From Candidatus Heimdallarchaeota archaeon (GTDB lineage Archaea; Asgardarchaeota; Heimdallarchaeia; Heimdallarchaeales; Heimdallarchaeaceae), in assembly GCA_016839875.1 (NCBI GenBank), contig JAEOTK010000264.1:1-6052 (forward strand): a stretch of 6,052 nt of DNA, given 5' to 3'. The translations under genes were made by a program, and so were the position numbers. Positions 1 through 6,052 of the stretch are shown in pieces. Numbering within the stretch: the first letter of the stretch is position 1; every line of letters starts with the position of its first letter. The notes under the pieces are model-generated. The model had not been told where the DNA came from. It did not search any database and saw only the letters and a list, made by a program, of their open reading frames with translations.

Positions 1-2073
1 ACTCTTTCTGGTATAGCTACTTCTACACATCTCTATAATGCAATCATTCCTAATATGGATACTTTGTTTGGAAAATCACTAATGATTGTAGAACCTGATA
101 TTCTTCATGAATTTGCTGACTTGTTTCTTCAAACCTCGAGATGGATGGATGAGGAAAAATACCTATTTCTCTGTCAAAAAATAGCCGATGCATTCTACAA
201 TATCAATGATTTTGAAAAATCTCTTGAAATGATGGATAAAGCATACCAGTATATCAAGGATAAGAAATACAACAAGATTGAACCGTTAGTTCGTTTCAAA
301 AAAGCTGAATTCTCAAGTTTGATTTTCTATTTCATGACATTTGATCCTTTATTTGACCCTTACGAAATAAAGTCAGTCCAAATATTAGAAGATAATTCAC
401 AAAAAGATTTGCACCTTCAGGTTCTAAGCGCTCCAATTAATAGTTTTCCTGCAACATCTTACTCCCAATTTTTACGAATAATTGAAAAAGCAAATAAAAG
501 ATATACTAAGGAAAACTCCATGAAAATTCAAGGAATAGAAGAAGCAGAGGAAAGATGCTTTTTTGTTCTTGATTTACAATTAGCAGAAGAGAATTTACAG
601 CTCCTTATGAAAGAGGATTTTCAGTTAGAAAGAAAGGAAACACAAACACTCCATTCTACCATATCCCCATATTACTCCATAATAGGTTTACTTTCAGATA
701 AAGAATCAGAAGATAAAACAATAGAAGAAATAGCAGATATTGAATCAATATTACTCAAAATACAAAGAGCTATCAATTGTCCAGCTTCAAGAGCTACCAT
801 ATATCTTCCAGAAACATCTTTACAGCTAAATCTTTTCAAGTATTATCTTGAACAAAGCGGTTTTAACGATATTAAAACAAAGATTTTGGACACTGCCAGA
901 TCTCTTCATAAGAAGTATGATTTTGCAAAGAATTCAGACTTTTTACAGATATTTAATAGTGACCCAATAACTATTTTCGATCTATCTTTAAGAGATTTAG
1001 AACAATTATCTCCTCTTACTGGCTTAATCAGGCAAGCATATGGAATAGAAATAGAAAACAGCATACTTTCACAATTTCTAAAGGAAACTATGAAATTATT
1101 CCTAAAACGAAGCGATGCTAGATTCTGGAGAGACTTCTATTATCAATATTCTTGGCTTCAAATCCGCGGAGAATTCACAGCAGTAATGAATGAAGATTCT
1201 GCAAAAAGAGGTATTTTATGTGAGCAATTAATAACAATAAGTGAAAAATTAGATGAGAGTGAAAAAATACTTGAGAGCAATTATTTCAAGGCCTATCTTT
1301 ACCTAGTAGATAAGAATAAGGATTTTGAGACCCAAGTTCAAAAACTCACTTCTTTATCTGAAGAATATGGAAATCAGAAATATTCTATAGCTGCTATGTT
1401 AATGGAGAACCTGATTCAAGAACAAATGTTAGATGATGAAGAATTCCTTCGTGAAACAACAGATCTGTTTTGCTTGTTATGTGAGTTCAAAGACTGGAAT
1501 GTTGCATTAGAATTGTTTATTGTGCTTCTAGATAAAATTCAAAGCATAAAAACAATGTTTGAAATATGCAAGAAAAGAGAAGTAAAAGATACAGGAATAT
1601 TACTTTATCTACATTTATCGAGATATTTGACAGATCTTGAAAATTACAGTTTAGCTTCATCGATGTTGATGTGGATAACAAATGTTCTAAATGAACGAAA
1701 AGAGAAGTTCTTTCTACCTTTGCATACGTGGAATTACTTGTTTGTAAAGACAAATTTGCTATTATATGAGATTCTTGAGAATATTCCAAAAGAAGAACAG
1801 AAGAAAAATAACATTCAGAAGGATAGTATTGTTAAGAATTTACTTGAAAATTCTGAATGGATTGATGATCCATTACAACTTGCTCAATTAATAAAAGATC
1901 AAATCGATATATTTCTTGTTAAGAAAGAACTTTCATCAGCAGAAAAGCATTATCACTGGATTGAACAAATTTTATATTACTATTGGGATTTGTTTACAGC
2001 CTCTGAAAACCAATTATTATTGCAAGAGATACAATCAGCAAAAAAGCGAATTGAAAGCCATCATTTCACATAA
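1..2073 (+). CDS. Large helical TPR-like repeat protein, 5' end missing
   Basis: I do not recognise a named family. The frame is open from base 1 with no stop before the ATG at 55. The 18 codons upstream read as ordinary protein and no Shine-Dalgarno site precedes that ATG, so it is probably internal and the gene starts outside the window. At least 690 residues are visible. The protein looks almost entirely alpha-helical, with no signal peptide and no clear membrane segment. Four stretches resemble the second helix of TPR-type hairpins: near bases 205-255 (NDFEKSLEMMDKAYQYI), 1489-1545 (KDWNVALELFIVLLDKI), 1639-1692 (ENYSLASSMLMWITNVL) and 1921-1977 (KELSSAEKHYHWIEQIL). Each has an aromatic or Leu, then Ala/Ser, then spaced hydrophobics. 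I see no catalytic motif. An alpha-solenoid scaffold or adaptor in the cytoplasm is the best inference. A 262-bp gap separates it from the next gene, so co-transcription is uncertain. Confidence 0.8.
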   Translation, partial: TLSGIATSTHLYNAIIPNMDTLFGKSLMIVEPDILHEFADLFLQTSRWMDEEKYLFLCQKIADAFYNINDFEKSLEMMDKAYQYIKDKKYNKIEPLVRFKKAEFSSLIFYFMTFDPLFDPYEIKSVQILEDNSQKDLHLQVLSAPINSFPATSYSQFLRIIEKANKRYTKENSMKIQGIEEAEERCFFVLDLQLAEENLQLLMKEDFQLERKETQTLHSTISPYYSIIGLLSDKESEDKTIEEIADIESILLKIQRAINCPASRATIYLPETSLQLNLFKYYLEQSGFNDIKTKILDTARSLHKKYDFAKNSDFLQIFNSDPITIFDLSLRDLEQLSPLTGLIRQAYGIEIENSILSQFLKETMKLFLKRSDARFWRDFYYQYSWLQIRGEFTAVMNEDSAKRGILCEQLITISEKLDESEKILESNYFKAYLYLVDKNKDFETQVQKLTSLSEEYGNQKYSIAAMLMENLIQEQMLDDEEFLRETTDLFCLLCEFKDWNVALELFIVLLDKIQSIKTMFEICKKREVKDTGILLYLHLSRYLTDLENYSLASSMLMWITNVLNERKEKFFLPLHTWNYLFVKTNLLLYEILENIPKEEQKKNNIQKDSIVKNLLENSEWIDDPLQLAQLIKDQIDIFLVKKELSSAEKHYHWIEQILYYYWDLFTASENQLLLQEIQSAKKRIESHHFT

Positions 2074-2157
2074 TTCCTTATTAGTTCTTTAAATATCTTA
2101 AATAACTATTTATTATCTAGTAATTTAATTATCTGTCTAAGTTATTTATATTTAGAA

Positions 2158-2170
2158 TTTTTTCATTCTT
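2158..2170 (+). terminator. Possible T-rich terminator after the TPR-like gene
   Basis: A run of six T (2158-2163) is followed by further T-rich sequence to 2170, about 85 bases after the stop at 2073. Archaeal RNA polymerase commonly terminates at oligo-T stretches without a hairpin. The whole spacer is AT-rich, so this is a weak call. Confidence 0.3.
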
Positions 2171-2180
2171 TATAAAGAAT
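2165..2180. repeat. 16-bp perfect palindrome, ATTCTTTATAAAGAAT
   Basis: The 16 bases equal their own reverse complement, and the centre TTTATAAA resembles an archaeal TATA box. It could be an operator for a dimeric regulator, a symmetric TATA element, or a chance product of AT-rich DNA. It lies 156 bp before the next gene's ATG, farther than expected for that gene's core promoter unless the leader is long. Confidence 0.45.
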
Positions 2181-2250
2181 ATCAATACTGAATGACATGG
2201 GATGCTGTAGCTTAAGATTTTCAATGAAAAACAGACTGTAATCTACAACA

Positions 2251-2258
2251 ATATTTAT
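2251..2258 (+). promoter_or_regulatory. Candidate TATA box for the CofD-like mosaic gene
   Basis: ATATTTAT is preceded by A/C-rich bases that could act as a BRE. With usual archaeal spacing, transcription would begin near 2279-2283. The mRNA would then have a leader of about 55 bases containing the hairpin at 2291-2307 and the Shine-Dalgarno site at 2324. It was chosen for its position relative to those elements. Other AT-rich octamers in the spacer could serve instead. Confidence 0.35.
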
Positions 2259-2290
2259 GAATGGAAGTCCAACTTAGTCAAGTGTAAAAA

Positions 2291-2307
2291 TTCAACTGAG
2301 AGTTGAA
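2291..2307 (+). promoter_or_regulatory. Leader hairpin with 7-bp stem upstream of the start
   Basis: TTCAACT (2291-2297) and AGTTGAA (2301-2307) are perfect reverse complements around a GAG loop. The stem ends 16 bases before the Shine-Dalgarno site, so it would lie in the 5' leader if transcription begins near 2280. It could be an RNA hairpin affecting translation or stability, or at DNA level an inverted-repeat operator just downstream of the promoter. Stem AT content is high and the loop is short, so stability is modest. Confidence 0.4.
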
Positions 2308-2323
2308 CCGCTGTATCTATATT

Positions 2324-2327
2324 GGAG
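2324..2327 (+). promoter_or_regulatory. Shine-Dalgarno site GGAG that sets the start at 2336
   Basis: GGAG lies 8 bases before the ATG at 2336, the usual spacing for pairing with the CCUCC end of 16S rRNA. This favours ATG 2336 over the in-frame TTG at 2303, which has no comparable site and would fall inside the leader hairpin. Confidence 0.7.
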
Positions 2328-2335
2328 TCGAATTA

Positions 2336-4978
2336 ATGTCTTCAGAACATGAAATCGCGATAATAACGGTGGGTTACAAGTCAAGTCCGTTTATTGAACA
2401 AATCATAGACAAAGAAAACATACCCTTTTCAATTGTTGCAAATAATGGGAGTGACTTCCAGATTCACCATGCTGATCCAACTAAAATACTGAACTATAGT
2501 TTAGAATTTACCAACATAATTGAGACTATAGCTAAGAAAAGTATGGATTCTTTAGCGGTTTTTGAGACATTAGGGCAGTTCTTTGAATTTTACAATCCAT
2601 TGCATCTCTCAACTTTGAATTACTTAATATCTAAATATGCTACAAATATCAAACCAGAAAATACTAATTATTTAGAAGCCTGGAAGCAAATAACAAACGC
2701 TATCTTTGATGAAGAATTTATATTTCCACTGTTTGAAGAAACACGAATTTTTCACATTAGAGAAGGAGATGTTGAGTTACCTGTAAGGCAATTCTTGATT
2801 TCAAATAAATTAGAATTACTCAAAAATAATTCAAAAAACAACAATAAATCAAAAGAACAACTGATTGAAGAAATAACAGGTATAATTGATGTAGATAAAG
2901 TTGAAAAAATGAAATTATGCGGTGAAACAGCTAAGAAGATTGTTTCAGCCTCAGCAGTTATTATTGTTCCAACTGATATGTCTTCATTATTTATTATGTT
3001 CAAATCAGAGAGTTTCAAAGAAAATCTACAAAAAACAGATGGAAAAATAGCGTTAATATCACCATTGTGGCCAGGAAATGAAGTCTCAAAGTTGGAAGAA
3101 TCAATCTTGATTAAAACAGAGTTCGAACCAAATCTCCTTAATTTAGTAGATTTAATCAAAGAATCTGTTGATGTTCTAATAATTGATACCAAGGATAGTG
3201 ATCTCGTACCTCAATTAAGAGAAGCTGGCGTAACTGTGCTTGTTGAAGACTTAAATCCTGAAACTCAACAAACAGAAGAATTTCTTGATACTGTTCTAAA
3301 AACAATGGACTTATCTTTAGAGACAGTTCTTGTAGAACCCAAAAAAGCAATAGAAGGACTAGGTGAAAAATTAGTTAATCTTTTCAGGGTTAGAGAACCT
3401 AAGAAAGAAGAAACTGCTGAAAGTTCAGAACAGGTTGCTCTGGAAGAAAGCAGAGAAATTATAGATACACTATTTGAAGAAGAATTAAAAACAGAAGAAG
3501 TTGTTTCTGAAAATATCACTCCAGTTCTGGAAGAAACTTCTGATGTTACTGAAGAGGAATCATTAACTGATGAATTTGAAATGGAAGTTATTGATACAGA
3601 AGAAGAAGTGCTTCCAATACCTGCTCCACCTGCAAAAACAGGTTCTATAGAAAGCGAAATTCTATCTACAAAAGCAGAAGGTCAATTTCTACTTCCTGGA
3701 ATAGAACAGATAACTCAATTAGAATTAGAAGAACTTGATTCCTTAGATGTAGACGAACACATTATTACTTCAATTATAGATAGAGCAATTTCATCATCAA
3801 ATGTAACAGGATTGGAAGTTGTTTTTTCGGATTTACTTTCATTACAAAACAATCCTCTCTTGATTGATAAGATCTACCAAATGATTATGAAAAGATTGAT
3901 GAAATTAAGAGAAACAAATCCAGAAGAAAAAATAGCAGTAATGGTTACTTATCTATCTGCTCATAAACCAGATTATTACACTGAAAAACTTGAGGATTTA
4001 TTAGAGGATACTATAACTACAAAAGATGAGGAAGAATTCTATAAGAACCTCAGAACAGCTGCTTTGATTGTAAAAAGCTCTTTGATTATTGCTGGCGATG
4101 TAATAGAGAATTTTCTAAGCAGCTATATGCAAAAAGAAGATGTGTATTTAGAGAATAGAATTCGAAGAATCATAAATGTTTTTGCAATAACTGATCCAGA
4201 TTTACAATTACTAGTTAATCGAATATTATTAAAAATCTACAAAGATGAACTCAAGAAAGAAGAAGTTAATGAAGCAGTTATTGACAAAATCATCTCAATA
4301 AATTCAACATTTGATGCCATAACCGTTGGAATATCGTTAATATTGGATGGTACAGAAGCATTATTGAATTCATTTTCTGAAAAAATACTTCAATTGAATC
4401 ACTGTGATTCTTTCAAGAAAATTGTAGCAGATATTGTTATTGAGTATAACGAAGGAAGATTTGACGATCTGGTTAAAGCTTTACACGGAAGAAGTATTCC
4501 TGAAAGCGTTGAATATGAAATGATGAAAAAGAAATATGAAAACAGTCTTTCTAAAGTTGGGTCAATTCCTTTAGAGATTTTTGCAGAACGTGTAGGTCAT
4601 CCTATTGAAAAAGCTGAAAAGATAATCTATGATATGATTCTCAAAGAAGAAATCCAAGCAAGAATAGAGCTTGTGAGTGGAAGATTATACATTGTAGAAG
4701 AACAGGAAGGTGAAGAGGTTGAAGAGATTGAGGTTAAAGAAGAAGTAGATGAAGAACCACCCAAAAAACCTGCAAAGAAACCTGTAAAGAAACCTTCAGA
4801 GAAGCCTACCAAAAAGCCTACAAAGAAACCTGCAAAGAAACCTGTAAAGAAATCTGTAGAGAAACCTGCTGAAAAACCCGAAAAGAAGGAAGAATTTGTA
4901 TGTCCAGATTGCCAAAAAACTTACAATACTGAACGCGGTCTCAAAATGCATATTTCTAAGAGCCACAAAAAAGACTAG
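2336..4978 (+). CDS. Mosaic protein: degenerate CofD-like domain, PCI-like winged helix, Lys/Pro repeats, C2H2 finger
   Basis: This is an 880-residue protein starting at ATG 2336. Residues 4-325 follow the motif order of CofD, which transfers 2-phospholactate to Fo in coenzyme F420 synthesis. NGSDF (37-41) stands for TGDDF, and HADPTKILNYSLEF (45-58) matches the SPDLDT-YTL stretch. EGDVELPVRQFLI (143-155) matches EGELPFQEYFV, VPTDM (211-215) matches GPSNP, ISPLWPG (241-247) matches the SPI-GG loop, and DVLIIDTKDSDL (279-290) is typical of the C-terminal part. The glycine-rich GGTGGAK loop is absent (TVGYKSS at 11-17), so CofD activity is unlikely. An acidic linker (about 355-454) leads to a helical region (456-724) and a winged helix (739-789) like those ending PCI domains. 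A short acidic stretch, eleven KKPx-type units (810-853) and a C-X2-C-X12-H-X4-H finger (C856, C859, H872, H877) follow. No membrane segment is seen. The role is unknown; a scaffold or nucleic-acid- or protein-binding pseudoenzyme is inferred. Confidence 0.9.
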   Translation: MSSEHEIAIITVGYKSSPFIEQIIDKENIPFSIVANNGSDFQIHHADPTKILNYSLEFTNIIETIAKKSMDSLAVFETLGQFFEFYNPLHLSTLNYLISKYATNIKPENTNYLEAWKQITNAIFDEEFIFPLFEETRIFHIREGDVELPVRQFLISNKLELLKNNSKNNNKSKEQLIEEITGIIDVDKVEKMKLCGETAKKIVSASAVIIVPTDMSSLFIMFKSESFKENLQKTDGKIALISPLWPGNEVSKLEESILIKTEFEPNLLNLVDLIKESVDVLIIDTKDSDLVPQLREAGVTVLVEDLNPETQQTEEFLDTVLKTMDLSLETVLVEPKKAIEGLGEKLVNLFRVREPKKEETAESSEQVALEESREIIDTLFEEELKTEEVVSENITPVLEETSDVTEEESLTDEFEMEVIDTEEEVLPIPAPPAKTGSIESEILSTKAEGQFLLPGIEQITQLELEELDSLDVDEHIITSIIDRAISSSNVTGLEVVFSDLLSLQNNPLLIDKIYQMIMKRLMKLRETNPEEKIAVMVTYLSAHKPDYYTEKLEDLLEDTITTKDEEEFYKNLRTAALIVKSSLIIAGDVIENFLSSYMQKEDVYLENRIRRIINVFAITDPDLQLLVNRILLKIYKDELKKEEVNEAVIDKIISINSTFDAITVGISLILDGTEALLNSFSEKILQLNHCDSFKKIVADIVIEYNEGRFDDLVKALHGRSIPESVEYEMMKKKYENSLSKVGSIPLEIFAERVGHPIEKAEKIIYDMILKEEIQARIELVSGRLYIVEEQEGEEVEEIEVKEEVDEEPPKKPAKKPVKKPSEKPTKKPTKKPAKKPVKKSVEKPAEKPEKKEEFVCPDCQKTYNTERGLKMHISKSHKKD
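4763..4894 (+). repeat. In-frame 12-bp tandem repeats encoding KKPx units
   Basis: Eleven consecutive four-residue units read KKPA, KKPV, KKPS, EKPT, KKPT, KKPA, KKPV, KKSV, EKPA, EKPE and KKEE. At DNA level the 27 bases at 4766-4792 recur exactly at 4826-4852, 60 bp (five units) downstream, which points to past expansion by slippage or unequal exchange. The product is a strongly basic, proline-spaced tail like those of histone H1 and other non-specific nucleic-acid binders. It sits directly between an acidic stretch and the C2H2 finger. Confidence 0.9.
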
Positions 4979-4984
4979 TTTAAC

Positions 4985-5020
4985 TGTTTTGGATAATATT
5001 TTTATCTCTTTATTTGTTCT
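4985..5020 (+). terminator. Possible T-rich terminator after the mosaic gene
   Basis: The sequence just after the stop at 4976-4978 holds several T clusters, including T4 at 4987-4990, T5 at 4999-5003 and TTTATTTGTT around 5010. No hairpin is obvious. Oligo-T clusters right after a stop codon fit archaeal intrinsic termination. Confidence 0.4.
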
Positions 5021-5046
5021 AAAATAATTAGCTAGAAATCAATAGA

Positions 5047-5054
5047 TTTTAAAA
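5047..5054 (+). promoter_or_regulatory. TATA-like box placed for a leaderless transcript
   Basis: TTTTAAAA is preceded by the purine-rich bases AATAGA, which could serve as a BRE. Its centre is about 25-26 bp before the ATG at 5076, the distance at which archaeal transcription normally starts. No Shine-Dalgarno-like sequence lies between the box and the ATG. Together these suggest that transcription starts at or next to the start codon and that this gene is transcribed separately from the upstream one. Confidence 0.5.
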
Positions 5055-5075
5055 CAACTAAAGCCATTCTTTGTT

Positions 5076-6052
5076 ATGCTTATCTGCCTTTTTAAATTGG
5101 AAGATATTGGACCTGCTTTAGTTGAAATGGTGGCTGATCAGAATGTTGAATTTGATGAGACCATTATTGAGAAATTCAGATTTTCAGGTTCTATAACATA
5201 TTCTCTTGTTTTCCAAGGGATGGTTCATTTAGAGGACATGTCTACAGAACTATATGGTCCATTTCCATTTGCTTTCTCTTCTGGTTTTGTTCAATATGCA
5301 TTTTCATTTATTGCGGAAGATAAAACGGTTAAAGATAAACGAATGAAAAAGAAGACACTTGGTTTGGTTCTTATGTTAGTACCAGAAATTGTGTCAAAAA
5401 TTGATGACTTCAGAGAGGAGTTAGCGAAGATTCTACTTTATAAATTTCACAAAATTGATAGGATCAATCAAGTCAATAAACAATTTCTTGGAGATATAAT
5501 TAAATCGTATAATAAGGTTTTAACTGATATATTGAGCACTCAACAAGCAAGTTTACTGTCAGAACAACTCATGGAATTTCTTGAAAAGAAACCTGTACCA
5601 TCAAAGAAAAAGAAACTTACTGATATTGCAGTTATATATACTAAGGAATACACTTCTCTAGTCAAGAACTACTATGCATCATTTCTTACATCTCTCCCTT
5701 ATCAAGAAACATATTATGAAGAATCACAAGCTGTGGTTAAAACAAAGAATTATTCATTTAATTTTCGAAGAGAAGATAAGGCTGATGAAGAATTTTTAAG
5801 TTCTCAAACAGCATTGATTTTTGTTATTGATGTAGGAAATCGAAAATATAAAACAACTTATTCCATATTGTCTAATCTTAAGTCAAAACCAAAGATTGCT
5901 TTAGTTGTTTCTTTACCAGATAATATCGAGAAAGCTAGTCAACAATATGCAAAGTTCTTTACTGGTTTGGAGGGGTATATCAGTGGATTACCTTTCTTCT
6001 CATCTAGTTTTACATCTAATTATGAATTCAAATCTAAGATGTTAGAAGCACT
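5076..6052 (+). CDS. Longin-like plus pseudo-GTPase-like protein, 3' end missing
   Basis: The frame runs from ATG 5076 to the window end without a stop (325 codons plus two bases). The ATG is the first in the frame after an in-frame TAG at 5043. Residues 1-130 predict a strand-strand-helix-three strands-helix order like longin domains: MLICLFKL, GPALVEMVAD, a helix near 28-46, TELYGPFPF, QYAFSFIAED, LGLVLMLVPE, then the helix FREELAKILLYKF. A helical stretch and a basic patch (KKPVPSKKKK, 171-180) follow. Residues 181-325 resemble the small-GTPase fold: IAVIYTKEYTS where strand 1 and the P-loop would be, ALIFVIDVG (247-254) as strand 4, and KIALVVSL (273-280) as strand 5. However, GxxxxGK[ST], DxxG and NKxD are all missing, so nucleotide binding is not expected. 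No signal peptide or membrane helix is seen. An adaptor role, perhaps in membrane-linked or GTPase-related processes, is inferred from the folds only. Confidence 0.8.
   Translation, partial: MLICLFKLEDIGPALVEMVADQNVEFDETIIEKFRFSGSITYSLVFQGMVHLEDMSTELYGPFPFAFSSGFVQYAFSFIAEDKTVKDKRMKKKTLGLVLMLVPEIVSKIDDFREELAKILLYKFHKIDRINQVNKQFLGDIIKSYNKVLTDILSTQQASLLSEQLMEFLEKKPVPSKKKKLTDIAVIYTKEYTSLVKNYYASFLTSLPYQETYYEESQAVVKTKNYSFNFRREDKADEEFLSSQTALIFVIDVGNRKYKTTYSILSNLKSKPKIALVVSLPDNIEKASQQYAKFFTGLEGYISGLPFFSSSFTSNYEFKSKMLEA

Noticed and set aside
1517..1789. Minus-strand open frame of 90 codons inside the TPR-like gene
   Set aside because: It lies wholly opposite a well-supported coding region and its product looks like a low-complexity shadow of it.
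2192..2215. Tiny frame in the spacer encoding MTWDAVA
   Set aside because: Seven codons with no Shine-Dalgarno site; nothing separates it from chance.
2200..2310. Possible tRNA or C/D-box small RNA suggested by GTAG...CTAC, ACTGTAA and CTGA motifs
   Set aside because: No cloverleaf with proper acceptor and T arms can be drawn, the GGTTCRA motif is absent, and no clear RUGAUGA C box is present.
2303..2335. In-frame TTG start that would add 11 residues to the mosaic protein
   Set aside because: The TTG lies inside the leader hairpin and has no Shine-Dalgarno site, while ATG 2336 has GGAG at 8 bases and begins just before the first CofD-like strand.
2752..3519. Three minus-strand open frames opposite the mosaic gene
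   Set aside because: They overlap each other and the coding strand, are rich in Ser/Leu as expected from antisense of Glu/Lys-rich sequence, and show no domain.
4627..4812. Minus-strand frame of 61 codons rich in Ser, Gly and Phe
   Set aside because: It is the antisense of the acidic and Lys/Pro repeats; its composition is explained entirely by that repeat.
4763..4894. CRISPR-like or intergenic tandem repeat
   Set aside because: The 12-bp periodicity is fully explained by in-frame KKPx coding units; there are no spacers.
5127..5129. Alternative ATG start of the longin-like gene at codon 18
   Set aside because: It would remove the first two predicted strands of the longin-like fold, and the TATA-like box fits the ATG at 5076.

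Overview
The window is AT-rich and carries three genes, all on the + strand: the 3' part of one gene, one complete gene and the 5' part of a third. Several traits point to an archaeon, most likely of the Asgard group. There are archaeal-type TATA boxes, one placed for a leaderless mRNA, and T-rich stretches after the stop codons. The proteins carry a CofD-like fold (a coenzyme F420 enzyme family), a PCI-like winged helix, a single C2H2 zinc finger, and a longin-like domain joined to a small-GTPase-like domain that lacks nucleotide-binding motifs. The Asgard assignment is an inference from protein style; no rRNA or other marker gene is present.

Layout. Bases 1-2073 encode a large all-helical TPR-like protein whose reading frame is open to base 1, so its true start lies outside the window. 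Bases 2074-2335 are an AT-rich intergenic region with a possible T-rich terminator, a 16-bp perfect palindrome, a candidate TATA box, a 7-bp-stem hairpin and a Shine-Dalgarno site. Bases 2336-4978 encode an 880-residue mosaic protein. Its parts, in order, are a degenerate CofD-like domain, an acidic linker, a helical region ending in a PCI-like winged helix, a Lys/Pro tetrapeptide-repeat tail and a C-terminal C2H2 finger. Bases 4979-5075 are a short spacer with a T-rich stretch and a TATA-like box about 26 bp before the next start. Bases 5076-6052 encode the start of the longin-like plus pseudo-GTPase-like protein, cut off by the window end.

No metabolic pathway can be read from the region. 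The three proteins look like scaffolding, adaptor or regulatory proteins rather than enzymes: a helical repeat protein, an apparent pseudoenzyme with protein- or nucleic-acid-binding tails, and a pseudo-GTPase. The middle gene is the most unusual. Its N-terminal half keeps the order of CofD motifs but has lost the glycine-rich loop and much of the phosphate-binding signature, and it is fused to modules not normally found with CofD. Each gene has its own intergenic signals, so a shared operon is not evident and a functional link between them is only a guess.
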